A DNA stretch of 64,000 nt. It comes from Streptomyces sp. NBC_00237. Lineage in GTDB: Bacteria; Actinomycetota; Actinomycetes; Streptomycetales; Streptomycetaceae. Shown in pieces: positions 41,156-49,800 of this stretch. Location of the stretch: contig NZ_JAPEMT010000004.1 of assembly GCF_026342435.1 (NCBI RefSeq), forward strand, positions 62,001 through 126,000, in the 5' to 3' direction. Positions within the stretch are counted from its first letter, which is position 1. Each line of letters starts with the position of its first letter. The position numbers and the translations under genes were made by a program. The notes under the pieces were generated by a model. The model saw nothing but the letters and a program-made list of their open reading frames with translations, searched no databases and was not told where the DNA came from.

Positions 41156-41196
41156 GCGCCCGGCAGGGAAGCCGGGTGGGCTTCCCCGCCGGGCGC
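41156..41196 (-). terminator. Hairpin terminator at the end of cluster 2
   Basis: Arms of 18 bp (41156-41173 and 41179-41196) pair with one mismatch around a 5-nt loop. It begins 70 bp or so after the stop of the ATP-grasp gene on the minus strand. It should end the cluster 2 transcript and separates it from the LacI gene. Confidence 0.65.
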
Positions 41197-41267
41197 GGCG
41201 TCTGAGGGACTCATGGGGAGGGACGTGTCGGGAAGGGACGCGTCGTGGGGCGCGCCCCGAAGTCGCC

Positions 41268-42479
41268 TCAGAGTTCCTTCAGCACCTCCAGCCGCACCGC
41301 CCCCGACGCCTTGTCCAGCGCCGCCCGGCACTCCGCCTCCGTCGCGGCGACCGACGTGACCAGCGCGTACCGGCTGGAGACGTGGCCGTTCGGCGGGAGG
41401 CGCAGTTCCTGGCCCGGCAGGGCGATGGCCAGGGCCGTGTCCACCGGGGCGGGCAGCGCCGGGGTGTCGATCACGACCTCGCGGGCGATGCAGTCCGCCT
41501 GCGGGTAGTGGAAGCGCACCCCGGCCACCCGGTGGCGGTCCGGGGTGAGGTCCGGTGCCGCGCCGCACGCCACCCGGGCCGCGACCAGGGCCGCGTCGAT
41601 GCCCAGGGCGAGGCGTCCGATGTCGGGGATGCGGTCCCCGCCGATCCTCGCGTTGATCTCGACGACCTTGGGTCCCTGCGCCGTCAGGCGCAGTTCGGTG
41701 TGCGTCCAGCCCGTGGTGAAGCCGACCGCCGCGTGCGCGGCGGCCACCACGTCCAGGACGGCCGGGTCGGTGAGCAGCGGGTCGCCCGCGTCGACGACGT
41801 GTCCCGTCTCCTCGAAGTACGGGGCGAAGCCGCACTCCTTGCGGGCGACGAACGCCGGGTGCATCCGGCCCTCGTGCCAGGCGGCGTCGAAGCTGATCTC
41901 CGGCCCGTCCAGGTACTCCTCGACCAGGACGTCGCCCGGTGCCACCTCCACCGCGCCGGGCGCCTTCGCTCCCCGGGCCAGCCGGAACCCTGCGGAGAGC
42001 CGGTCGGGCGTCTCCACCTTCACCACGCCCGTACTGGCGTTCAGCGCCCGGGGTTTGAGGACCAGCGGGTAGCCGATCAGGGCCGCCGCCGCCCGCGCCT
42101 GGGGAAGCGAGGTGACCAGTTCGGAGCGGGCCTGCGGCACTCCGGCCTCGCGCAGCGCCTCGCGGGTGGCCCGTTTGTCGCGGCAGCGCAGCATCGCCTG
42201 CGGGTCGCTGCCCGGCAGACCCAGCAGCCGGGCCAGTTCGGCGGTGTGCACCACCCGGGTGTCGTCCCAGGTCATCACCCCCTCGCAGGACAGGCCGCGG
42301 ACCGCTTCGGCCATGGCGGCGACGTCCGTGGTGTCGAGGACGGTGTGCCCGCTGACGTAGGGCGTCTCCCACAGGGGTGCCCGGTCCGCCAGGAGGTGTA
42401 TCCCGTACTCCGAGGCGACGGAACGCAACAGGTATTCGCGGTACGCCTGCGAGCCCGCGCCGACCAGCACCAGCGTCAT
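41268..42479 (-). CDS. ATP-grasp ligase (cluster 2)
   Basis: The 403-residue protein is an ATP-grasp enzyme of the carboxylate-amine ligase type. It has a Rossmann-like N-terminal domain (MTLVLVGAGSQAYREYLLRS), the ATP-binding strand YPLVLKPRALNASTGVVKV, VEEYLDGPEISFDAAW and the metal/phosphate region KVVEINARIGGDRIPDI. Family members such as BacD or DdaF couple an amino acid or acyl group to an amine through an acyl phosphate. It is the last gene of cluster 2 and overlaps the stand-alone NRPS gene by ATGA. It probably adds an amino acid or amide bond to the NRPS product or precursor. Substrates unknown. Confidence 0.87.
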   Translation of the reverse strand: MTLVLVGAGSQAYREYLLRSVASEYGIHLLADRAPLWETPYVSGHTVLDTTDVAAMAEAVRGLSCEGVMTWDDTRVVHTAELARLLGLPGSDPQAMLRCRDKRATREALREAGVPQARSELVTSLPQARAAAALIGYPLVLKPRALNASTGVVKVETPDRLSAGFRLARGAKAPGAVEVAPGDVLVEEYLDGPEISFDAAWHEGRMHPAFVARKECGFAPYFEETGHVVDAGDPLLTDPAVLDVVAAAHAAVGFTTGWTHTELRLTAQGPKVVEINARIGGDRIPDIGRLALGIDAALVAARVACGAAPDLTPDRHRVAGVRFHYPQADCIAREVVIDTPALPAPVDTALAIALPGQELRLPPNGHVSSRYALVTSVAATEAECRAALDKASGAVRLEVLKEL

Positions 42480-45244
42480 GACCGGGCCCCCAAGGTGTCC
42501 ATGTGCGCGGCGAGCGCGCGCACGGTGCGGTGCAGGTAGAGCTGCGGCAGCGGGAACGGGGGCAGGCCCGCCGTCCTGATCGCGGCCAGCAGCCGTACGC
42601 TCAGCAGTGAGTTGCCGCCCAGGGTGAAGAAGTCGTCGTCCGCGGCGATCCGGAAGCCGAACACCTTCTCCCACACGGCGCGCAGCCGTGACTCGGTGTC
42701 GTCGCCGACGGGCAGGTCTTCCACGTCGGCGGCGCGGGTGAGCGGCTGCGGCAGGCGTGCCGCGTCCACCTTGCCGTTGGGCGTCAGGGGGAGCGCGGGC
42801 AGCGCCGTGAGGGTGGCGGGCAGCATGTGCTCGGGCAGGAAGCGGGCGGCGTGCCGCCGCACCTCCTCGGTGTCGCCGCCCGACACGTCACCGAACACGA
42901 CGTACCCGTCCAGGCGGGCTCCCGCCGTGTCGCCGGTGTCGGCGCTCGGGCGCAGGACGACCGCGGCCGCCCCCACCCCCGGCGCGTCCAGCAGACGGGC
43001 CCTGATCTCGTCCAGTTCGATGCGGAAGCCGCGCAGCTTGACCTGGCTGTCGAGACGTCCGAGGTGCTCCAGTCGCCCGTCGGGCAGCAGCCGCCCGCGG
43101 TCGCCGCTGCGGTACATCGGTCCTGCCGCGTGCGGGTCGGACAGGAAGCGCTGGGCGGTGAGTTCGGGGCGGTTGAGGTACTGTCCTGCGACTCCGAGGC
43201 CGCCGACGTAGATCTCGCCCGCCACCCCCGGGGGCACCTCGCGGCCCTCGGGGTCCAGGACGTACAGATGCCAGCCGGGCAGCGCGGCGCCCACCGAGCG
43301 CGAGCCCTCCAGTGCCTCGCGGCGGGTGACGGTCTGCGCGGTGACGTGCACGGTCGTCTCGGTGATCCCGAACATGTTGACCAGGCGGCAGGCGGATTCG
43401 GGGTGCCGGTCGAGCCAGAACCGCAGCGGCCTCGTGTCCAGCGGCTCCCCGCCGAAGACGACCAGCCGCACCGAGTCCGAGACCCGATTCTCCCGGTCGA
43501 CGGCGACCAGTTGGGCGAACGCGCTCGGGGTCTGGCTGAGGACGGTGACCCGTTCGGCGGCGAGCAGTGCCGCGAACTCGGCCGGGTCGCGCGAGGCCCA
43601 GTAGGGGACGACGACCAGGCGTCCGCCGGTCATCAGGCAGCCCCAGATCTCCCACACCGAGAAGTCGAAGGCGCTGGAGTGGAAGAGCGTCCAGGTGTCG
43701 TCGCCGCCCAGCCCGAAGTCGTCGCGCGTCGCCCGGAGCAGGGCGCCCACGTTGCGGTGCGGGACGACGACGCCCTTGGGGCGCCCGGTGGAGCCGGAGG
43801 TGTAGATGACGTACGCCGCCGCGTCGGACGGCAGGTCGGCCGGGGTGAAGGGGGCGTGCTCCCCTGCTGCGAGGGCGTCGGGGCGTACCGTCCGTACGCC
43901 CTCGCGCTGCGGGAAGTCCTCCGACGCGGTGACCACGAGGGTGAGTTCGGCGTCCTCGCTGGTGTACGCGAGGCGTTCGGCCGGATACGCCGGGTCCATC
44001 GGCACGTAGGTGCCTCCGGCGGTGAGGACCGCGAGGAGCACCACCACCAGGTCCAGCGACCGCTCCAGGCACACGCCGACCCGGTCGCCGGGGGCGACTC
44101 CCAGGTCGCCGAGCGCCGCCGCGTACTGGTCGGCCCTGTCCACGAGTTGACGGTAGGTCAGCTCTTCGCCGTCGTACGAGACGGCCGGGGCGTCCGGTGT
44201 CCGGTCGGCCCGGTCCCGTACCACCTGCTCGATGCGTTCGTCCGGCACCTCGGGCGCCCGCCCGAGGCCGCCCAGCACGGCCAGTGCGCGCGACTGCTCC
44301 TCGTCGAACAGAGGGAGGTCGCCGACCGGGGTCCCCGGCTCCGCGGCGGTCAGTGCCCGGTGTGCGGTGATAAGCATTCCGGTCAGCCAGGCGACCGCGT
44401 CGTCGCCGAACGCGGCGTGCCGGTGGTGGATTGTCCCCTCCAGCACCGTGGAGCCGTCGTCGGCCACGTGCACCGACAGGGCGTGCACCGGACCCAGGAA
44501 CGGCAGGTGCGCCAGCGGTTCGGCCTTCAGCCCCTCCCCCGTCAGCGCCTCGGGCGCCTGGGTGGTGACCAGGCCCGCGAGCGGAACCCGGCCGGTCGCG
44601 GGCACGGCGTGCTCCACCTGCTCCAGGTAGTGCGCCACCGTCGCCGACGGGTCGACCGTGAAGGTCAGCGTGGTCTCCGCGTCCACCCCGACGCCCACGT
44701 CCGCGCTGCCCGTGCAGCGTGCGAGGACCAGGCCGAGCGCCGCCCTGAGCGTGAGCGCCGCGGGCGCGCCGCCGACCGCCGGCAGCGAGAAGCGGCGTTG
44801 GCCGGACGTCGTGGCGCCCGGGGTGCCGAGCCCCCACTCGGGGGCGTCGGCGCGGTCGAGGGCGGTGAGCGCGGAAGCCAGCCGCTCACCGAGCCCTTCC
44901 GGTACGGGGGCGAGCCGTGCCGGTTCCACCAGCAGGGCCTGCACCAGGTCGTACGGGTCGGCCAGGACCGCGCGGTGTGCCACCACCACCAGGTCCGCCG
45001 CCCCGTCCTCGTACCGCAGCAGCACCGTGCGCAGGCCGGGGCCCGTGCGCGGGTCGGCGATCCGCGTCAGCTCCCGCTCGCGGCGGCGTGCGGCCGTCTC
45101 GGAGTCGGCGCCGCCGGGCACGTCCTCCACCCACAGGCGTGCGCCGTCGGCGGAGAGGGCCAGGTTGCGCCGCAGCCGTTCGGGGTCCGCGCCGGTGTGC
45201 ACCCGCAGTGCGAGCGCCTGGCACAGCCTTCCCGTGTCGGTCAT
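42476..45244 (-). CDS. NRPS-3: degenerate C, A (Thr-like code), PCP (cluster 2)
   Basis: About 922 residues. Residues 1-340 are a shortened condensation-like domain in which HHxxxDG is replaced by HRAVLAD, so it should be inactive. The A domain follows (about 345-840; YVIYTSGSTGRPKG, AFDFSVWEIWG, NMFGITETTVHV, YRSGDRGRLL, LTPNGKVDAARL), then a carrier domain with Ser at about 875 (FFTLGGNSLLSVRL). The hand-read pocket code is D-F-W-S-V-G-M-V-H, closest to threonine codes (DFWNIGMVHK). There is no working C or TE domain, so it is best seen as a loading protein in trans for the A-less carrier domain of NRPS-2. It overlaps the ATP-grasp gene. Confidence 0.88.
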   Translation of the reverse strand: MTDTGRLCQALALRVHTGADPERLRRNLALSADGARLWVEDVPGGADSETAARRRERELTRIADPRTGPGLRTVLLRYEDGAADLVVVAHRAVLADPYDLVQALLVEPARLAPVPEGLGERLASALTALDRADAPEWGLGTPGATTSGQRRFSLPAVGGAPAALTLRAALGLVLARCTGSADVGVGVDAETTLTFTVDPSATVAHYLEQVEHAVPATGRVPLAGLVTTQAPEALTGEGLKAEPLAHLPFLGPVHALSVHVADDGSTVLEGTIHHRHAAFGDDAVAWLTGMLITAHRALTAAEPGTPVGDLPLFDEEQSRALAVLGGLGRAPEVPDERIEQVVRDRADRTPDAPAVSYDGEELTYRQLVDRADQYAAALGDLGVAPGDRVGVCLERSLDLVVVLLAVLTAGGTYVPMDPAYPAERLAYTSEDAELTLVVTASEDFPQREGVRTVRPDALAAGEHAPFTPADLPSDAAAYVIYTSGSTGRPKGVVVPHRNVGALLRATRDDFGLGGDDTWTLFHSSAFDFSVWEIWGCLMTGGRLVVVPYWASRDPAEFAALLAAERVTVLSQTPSAFAQLVAVDRENRVSDSVRLVVFGGEPLDTRPLRFWLDRHPESACRLVNMFGITETTVHVTAQTVTRREALEGSRSVGAALPGWHLYVLDPEGREVPPGVAGEIYVGGLGVAGQYLNRPELTAQRFLSDPHAAGPMYRSGDRGRLLPDGRLEHLGRLDSQVKLRGFRIELDEIRARLLDAPGVGAAAVVLRPSADTGDTAGARLDGYVVFGDVSGGDTEEVRRHAARFLPEHMLPATLTALPALPLTPNGKVDAARLPQPLTRAADVEDLPVGDDTESRLRAVWEKVFGFRIAADDDFFTLGGNSLLSVRLLAAIRTAGLPPFPLPQLYLHRTVRALAAHMDTLGARS

Positions 45245-45270
45245 CGTCTTCCCCTCGTGTGATCGGGCGT

Positions 45271-46149
45271 TCACCGGCTCGTGAACCCTCCGTCGACGGT
45301 GACGGTGGAGCCCGTCACCTGGCGGGAAGTGTCCGAGGCGAGCCACACCGCGGCTCCCGCGACGTCCTCCGGCTCGATCAGCCGGTTCATGGGCTGGGCG
45401 GCGACGAAGGTCTCCTCGTGCTCCTCGACCGGCACCTCCAGGGACCGGGCGATCTCCGTGAGCATCCGGCCCTCGGCGGCGTCGTCGTCGCGGACCGAGC
45501 CGGGACACAGCGCGTTCACCCGCACTCCGAAGGGCGCCAGGTCCAGGGCCGCCGCCTTGGTCAGGCCGACCAGGGCGTGCTTGGCGGTGACGTACCCGGC
45601 GAAGTGCCGGTAGCCGACCAGGCCGGCCGTGGACGCCACGTTGATGATGCTGCCCGCGCGCTGGGCGGTCATCGCCGCGCCCACGGCACGGATCATCCGC
45701 CAGGCGCCGGAGACGTCCACGTCGAGCATCAGGTCCCACTCGTCGGGCGTGATGTCGTGGACAGTCTTGCCGGAGGGCGCGGCGATCCCGGCGTTGTTGA
45801 GCAGCACGTCGACGCGGCCGAACCGGTCGAGCGCGCCGTCCACCACGGCGCGTACCGCGTCCAGGTCGCGGACGTCCGCCGTGGCCGTCGCGACGGATCC
45901 GTCGCCCTCCTCCCGGCACAGCCGGGCGGTGTACTCCAGTTGCCCGGCCGTGCCCAGCGGGTAGGGAACGCCGTCCAGGTCCTCACCGATGTCGGTCAGC
46001 ACCAGGTCGGCCCCGGCCCGGGCGTACGCGAGGGCGCACGCCCGGCCGACGCCACGGGCAGCCCCCGTGACGAGTGCCGTCTTGCCCGCGAGGGGCGCGG
46101 CGGCGAAGGGACCGGCACCGTACGGGGCGGCGCTGAGCAGGGTGCTCAT
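45271..46149 (-). CDS. Short-chain dehydrogenase/reductase (cluster 2)
   Basis: The 292-residue classical SDR has VTGAARGVGRACALAYARAG, the NAGIA motif, catalytic Ser in NVASTAGLVGYRHFAGY, YVTAKHALVGLTKAAALDL (YxxxK intact) and the ending GSTVTVDGGFTSR. The NAD(P)-binding region has an Asp after the second strand (VLTDIGED) and an inserted loop, as in mycofactocin-type SDRs that use NAD. It overlaps the thioesterase gene by ATGA. In cluster 2 it may form or oxidise a hydroxyl on a precursor or on the finished peptide. Confidence 0.87.
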   Translation of the reverse strand: MSTLLSAAPYGAGPFAAAPLAGKTALVTGAARGVGRACALAYARAGADLVLTDIGEDLDGVPYPLGTAGQLEYTARLCREEGDGSVATATADVRDLDAVRAVVDGALDRFGRVDVLLNNAGIAAPSGKTVHDITPDEWDLMLDVDVSGAWRMIRAVGAAMTAQRAGSIINVASTAGLVGYRHFAGYVTAKHALVGLTKAAALDLAPFGVRVNALCPGSVRDDDAAEGRMLTEIARSLEVPVEEHEETFVAAQPMNRLIEPEDVAGAAVWLASDTSRQVTGSTVTVDGGFTSR

Positions 46150-46859
46150 CGGACCACCTCCCGGGCGGCCAGCTCCTGGTCGAGGAGGCGGACCAGTTCG
46201 GCGGGCGAGTCGACGAGGTACATGTGCCCGCCGGGCAGCTCCACCTGGCGGCAGCCGCCGGTGGTCGCCGCGTCCCACTCCCGGGCCTGGGCGCGGTCGA
46301 CCAGTTCGTCGACCTCGCCCCGGATGGAGACGACCGGGACGCTCAGGGGCAGCTCGGACGGCGCGCGGTACGCCTCGTGCATCTCGACGTCGGCGCGCAG
46401 CGGGGGCAGCAGCATCTCCCGCAGGTCGGGGTGTTCCAGCGCGGGGTGCGTGTAGCCCGCGAACTCCTTGACCTGCTGGAGGAACGCCTCGTCGGACAGT
46501 CCGCTGGCCCGCGTCTCGCGCTGCGTCCAGGGGCCCGGCGAGCCGCTGACGAACAGCTTCAGGACCTCGGGTCCGCCGAGCGCGCTGATCCGGTGGGCCA
46601 TCTCGTACGCCATGACCGCGCCGAGGCTGTGTCCGAACAGGGCGACGGAGGGGCTGCCCGCCACCTGGTCGAGGACGGTGGGCAGCAGGTCGTCGACGGC
46701 GGTGACGACGTCGGTGTAGAGGGGCTCGCCGAACCGCTCCTCACGTCCCGGGAGTTGTACGGGGACGATCTGGACGGTGTCGCTGCCGTACTCCTGGCAG
46801 CGGCGGAACGCGGAGGCTCCGGCTCCGGCGAACGGGAAGCACAGGACGGGGATCTGCAT
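46146..46859 (-). CDS. Type II thioesterase (cluster 2)
   Basis: The 237-residue protein is a stand-alone editing thioesterase: FPFAGAGASAFRRCQEYG, PGREERFGEPLY, nucleophile Ser in ALFGHSLGAVMAYEMA, acid in IRGEVDELV and His in PGGHMYLV. Such enzymes remove wrong or stalled groups from carrier domains. It begins one base after the stop of NRPS-2 and overlaps the SDR gene, so it belongs to the operon. Its Ser nucleophile contrasts with the Cys in the NRPS-2 terminal thioesterase. Confidence 0.92.
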   Translation of the reverse strand: MQIPVLCFPFAGAGASAFRRCQEYGSDTVQIVPVQLPGREERFGEPLYTDVVTAVDDLLPTVLDQVAGSPSVALFGHSLGAVMAYEMAHRISALGGPEVLKLFVSGSPGPWTQRETRASGLSDEAFLQQVKEFAGYTHPALEHPDLREMLLPPLRADVEMHEAYRAPSELPLSVPVVSIRGEVDELVDRAQAREWDAATTGGCRQVELPGGHMYLVDSPAELVRLLDQELAAREVVR

Positions 46860-46860
46860 G

Positions 46861-49800
46861 TCAGCCCTCCAACTCGGCGGCGGACGCCCACGCCCGCACG
46901 ATCAGTTCTCCGGTGCCGGCGGGGTTGCCGCGCACGAAGTAGTGGCCGCCACCGGCCAGTTCGAGGAAGTTCACGTGCGCGGCGACGCGCTCCCAGCTGC
47001 GGAACTCGTCCTTGGCGTGCGTGAGGCCCTTGTCGTCGTCGGCGACGACGGCCGTGACGGGTGCCTGTATCCGCCAGTCGGGCTCTTCCTCGGTCACGTT
47101 GATGAAGTACCGGTAGCCGCCGCACACGTCGTGCCGGAAGAGGCGGCCCATGAACGCGGTGTAGCGGTGGTCCAGGCCGTCCAGTTCGCCGTACCCGGTC
47201 TCCTCGACCATGTAGGAGATGATCTGGTCGTCGGACCAGGTCTCGATCATGTCGATCGACTCCTGCATGTCCTGGGCGGGCGGCAGCAGCTTGGACCCGA
47301 TGAACACGTGCCGCAGGTCGAAGCCCCGGTCCTCCAGGACGCGGGCCAGCTCCACGGTGACGGCCGCGCCGCCGCAGTGTCCCCACAGGATCAGCGGCAG
47401 GTCGGCCTTGTGCTCGATCTCGTCGGCGGTGCGTGCCGCCGTCTCCAGCACGTCGGTGAACTCGCCGGGGCTGCTCGGGTCGTGCCCGGGGGGCTCCAGG
47501 CCGTACACGACCAGCGACGGGTCCAGCTTCTCGATCTGCTCGGCGAGCGGCTTGAAGTTCACCGGGTGCCCACAGGGGTAGGGCACGCACACCACGGCCG
47601 CCCTGGCACCCTCGGCCTTCGAGCTGAGCAGGTGCAGCAGTTCCTCCGGTGCCTCCTCCTGACCGCGTGCCTCGACGAGCGCCGCGAGTTCGGCGAGCCG
47701 GGAGACGCGGGTGAGGTCGGAGAGGGTGACCAGGCCGTCCAGTTCCAGGACGACCCGCAGTGCGGACAGCGAGTTGCCGCCGAGCGCGAAGAAGTCGTCG
47801 TCCACGCCGATGTCCTGGGCGGTGAGGCCGAGCACGCCCTGCCAGGCCGTACGGATCCGGGAGACGGTGGCCTCGGAGGCCGCGCCCGCAGTGCCCGTCA
47901 CGACCGTCGCGGGCTCGTCCTGCCTGGTACGGCCGAGCAGCGCCAGGTCCTCGTCGGCCAGCAACTGCCGGGCCTGGTGCGGGGCGTCGGGTTCGCTCGC
48001 CATCAGCTCCAGTACGCGCACGAAGTAGCCGCCGATGCGGTCGATCTGCTCCTCGTCGTAGAGGTGCGTGTGGTAGTGCAGGCACAGCTGCACCTCGTCG
48101 TCGAAGAAGTGCCGGGAGAACTCCGTACGGAAGGGGAACTCCGTCTCGGAGTCGACCCGCATGTCCAGCAGCGAGAACTCGGGCAGTTCCTGGAGGTCCT
48201 TCAGCAGGTAGAAGTGCGTGAAGTTGAACGTCGTCTCGAACAGGGTGCGCTGGGTGGCGAGGTCCTGCTTCATCTTCGCCATCGGGTAGCGGCGGTGCGG
48301 CAGGAGGTCCAGCTCGGCGCGGTAGACCCGGCGGATGAGGTCCGCCCAGCTGCCGCCGCTCAGGTCGATCTGGAACGGCACGGAGTTGAGGTGCAGGCCC
48401 AGTGTCGTCTCCGCGCCCGGCAGCTCGGGGCGGCCGCTGTGCTCGTAGCCGGTCATCACCCGGTCCTGGCCACAGACCAGTCCCAGCACCTTCATGTGTG
48501 CGGCCAGCAGCACGTCCTTGAACGGCACCGACAGGGCGTCGGCCGTCGCCAGCACGCGCTCGGTCAGCCCGGCCGGGAGCGGTACGTCGCGCAGGACGAC
48601 CTTGAAGTCGTCGGTGGCCACCGCGCCGGGCTTCGGCGGCACGTCGGCCGGGCTCGCGTCCTCCAGCACGTCCAGCCAGAACTCCCGGGAGGCGGGCGAG
48701 CGCAGCGCCTCGGTCTCCAGTCCGACGAAGTTGCGCAGGTGGTTGTCGACCACGGGGCGCGCGGTGTCGCGGCCCTCGCGCACCTGGTGGTACAGCTCGA
48801 AGAGCTGCGTGTGCAGCAGCGAGATCGACCAGCCGTCGAGCGCCGAGTTGTGCTGGCTGACGGTGTACCGGTACAGCTCGTCGCTGAGCACCTGCACGTG
48901 CAGGGTGACCAGGCCGCCCTCCTCCCACACGAAGCGGCGGGCCTTCTCGCGCGTCAGCCAGTCCTCGTGCCACGCCTCCTGGCCGTCCGCGTCGAGGTGG
49001 CGCAGGTCGGCGACGGTCAACGGGGTGGGCACCTCGTCGTGCACGATCTGCAGGAACTCGCTGTAGCCGGTCAGGTGGTAGGTGGTCCGCAGGATCGGGT
49101 GGCGCAGCGTCAGCAGCCGCACCGCCTCGGTGAACGCCTCCGTGTCGAAGCCGCCGGTGATCGAGTAGCTGAGCACGTCGTGGTACTGGCCGAGTCCGCC
49201 GGTGATCTCCGTCTGGAAGATCAGTCCCGCCTGGAGCATCGACAGCGGGTAGGCGTCCTCCGCGTCCTCGGGAAGCAGTGCCCGGTCGGCGTCGCCGATC
49301 AGCTCGAACGGCTGGAACGCGCCGCGCGAGGCGACGTCCTCGGCGACGGTCGCGGTCTGCTGCTCCGCCGCGATCGAGTCCGCGAGGAGCGCGATCGTCT
49401 GGTGCTTGAAGAGCTGCTGGAAGGTGAAGTCCAGGCCCGCCGCACGGGACTTGGCGAGCACCGACACGAAGTGGATGGAGTTGCCGCCCAGGGCGAAGAA
49501 GTTGTCGTGGACGCCGACCTTCTCGCGGCCCAGCACGGCCTTCCAGATCTCCGCCAGGGTCTCCTCGCGCTCGTTGCGCGGGGCGACGTGCGCGGGGGCC
49601 TGCTTGCGCAGCGCCTCGGGGCGGCGCAGGGCGGCCCGGTCCAGCTTGCCGTTCGGGGTGAGCGGCAGCTCGGCCACGGACACCACCCGGCCCGGCACCG
49701 TGTACTCGGGCAGCGCGGCCCGTACGTGGTCCTTGAGCTGTGCCTCGGTCGCCTCGCCGTCCAGGACGACGAATCCGCGCAGCGAGGTCTGCCAGCCGTC

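Noticed and set aside
40012..41214. LacI gene starting at ATG 41214
   Set aside because: That start puts a strong terminator-like hairpin inside the coding region and makes the protein about 48 residues too long; TTG 41070 has a good ribosome site.
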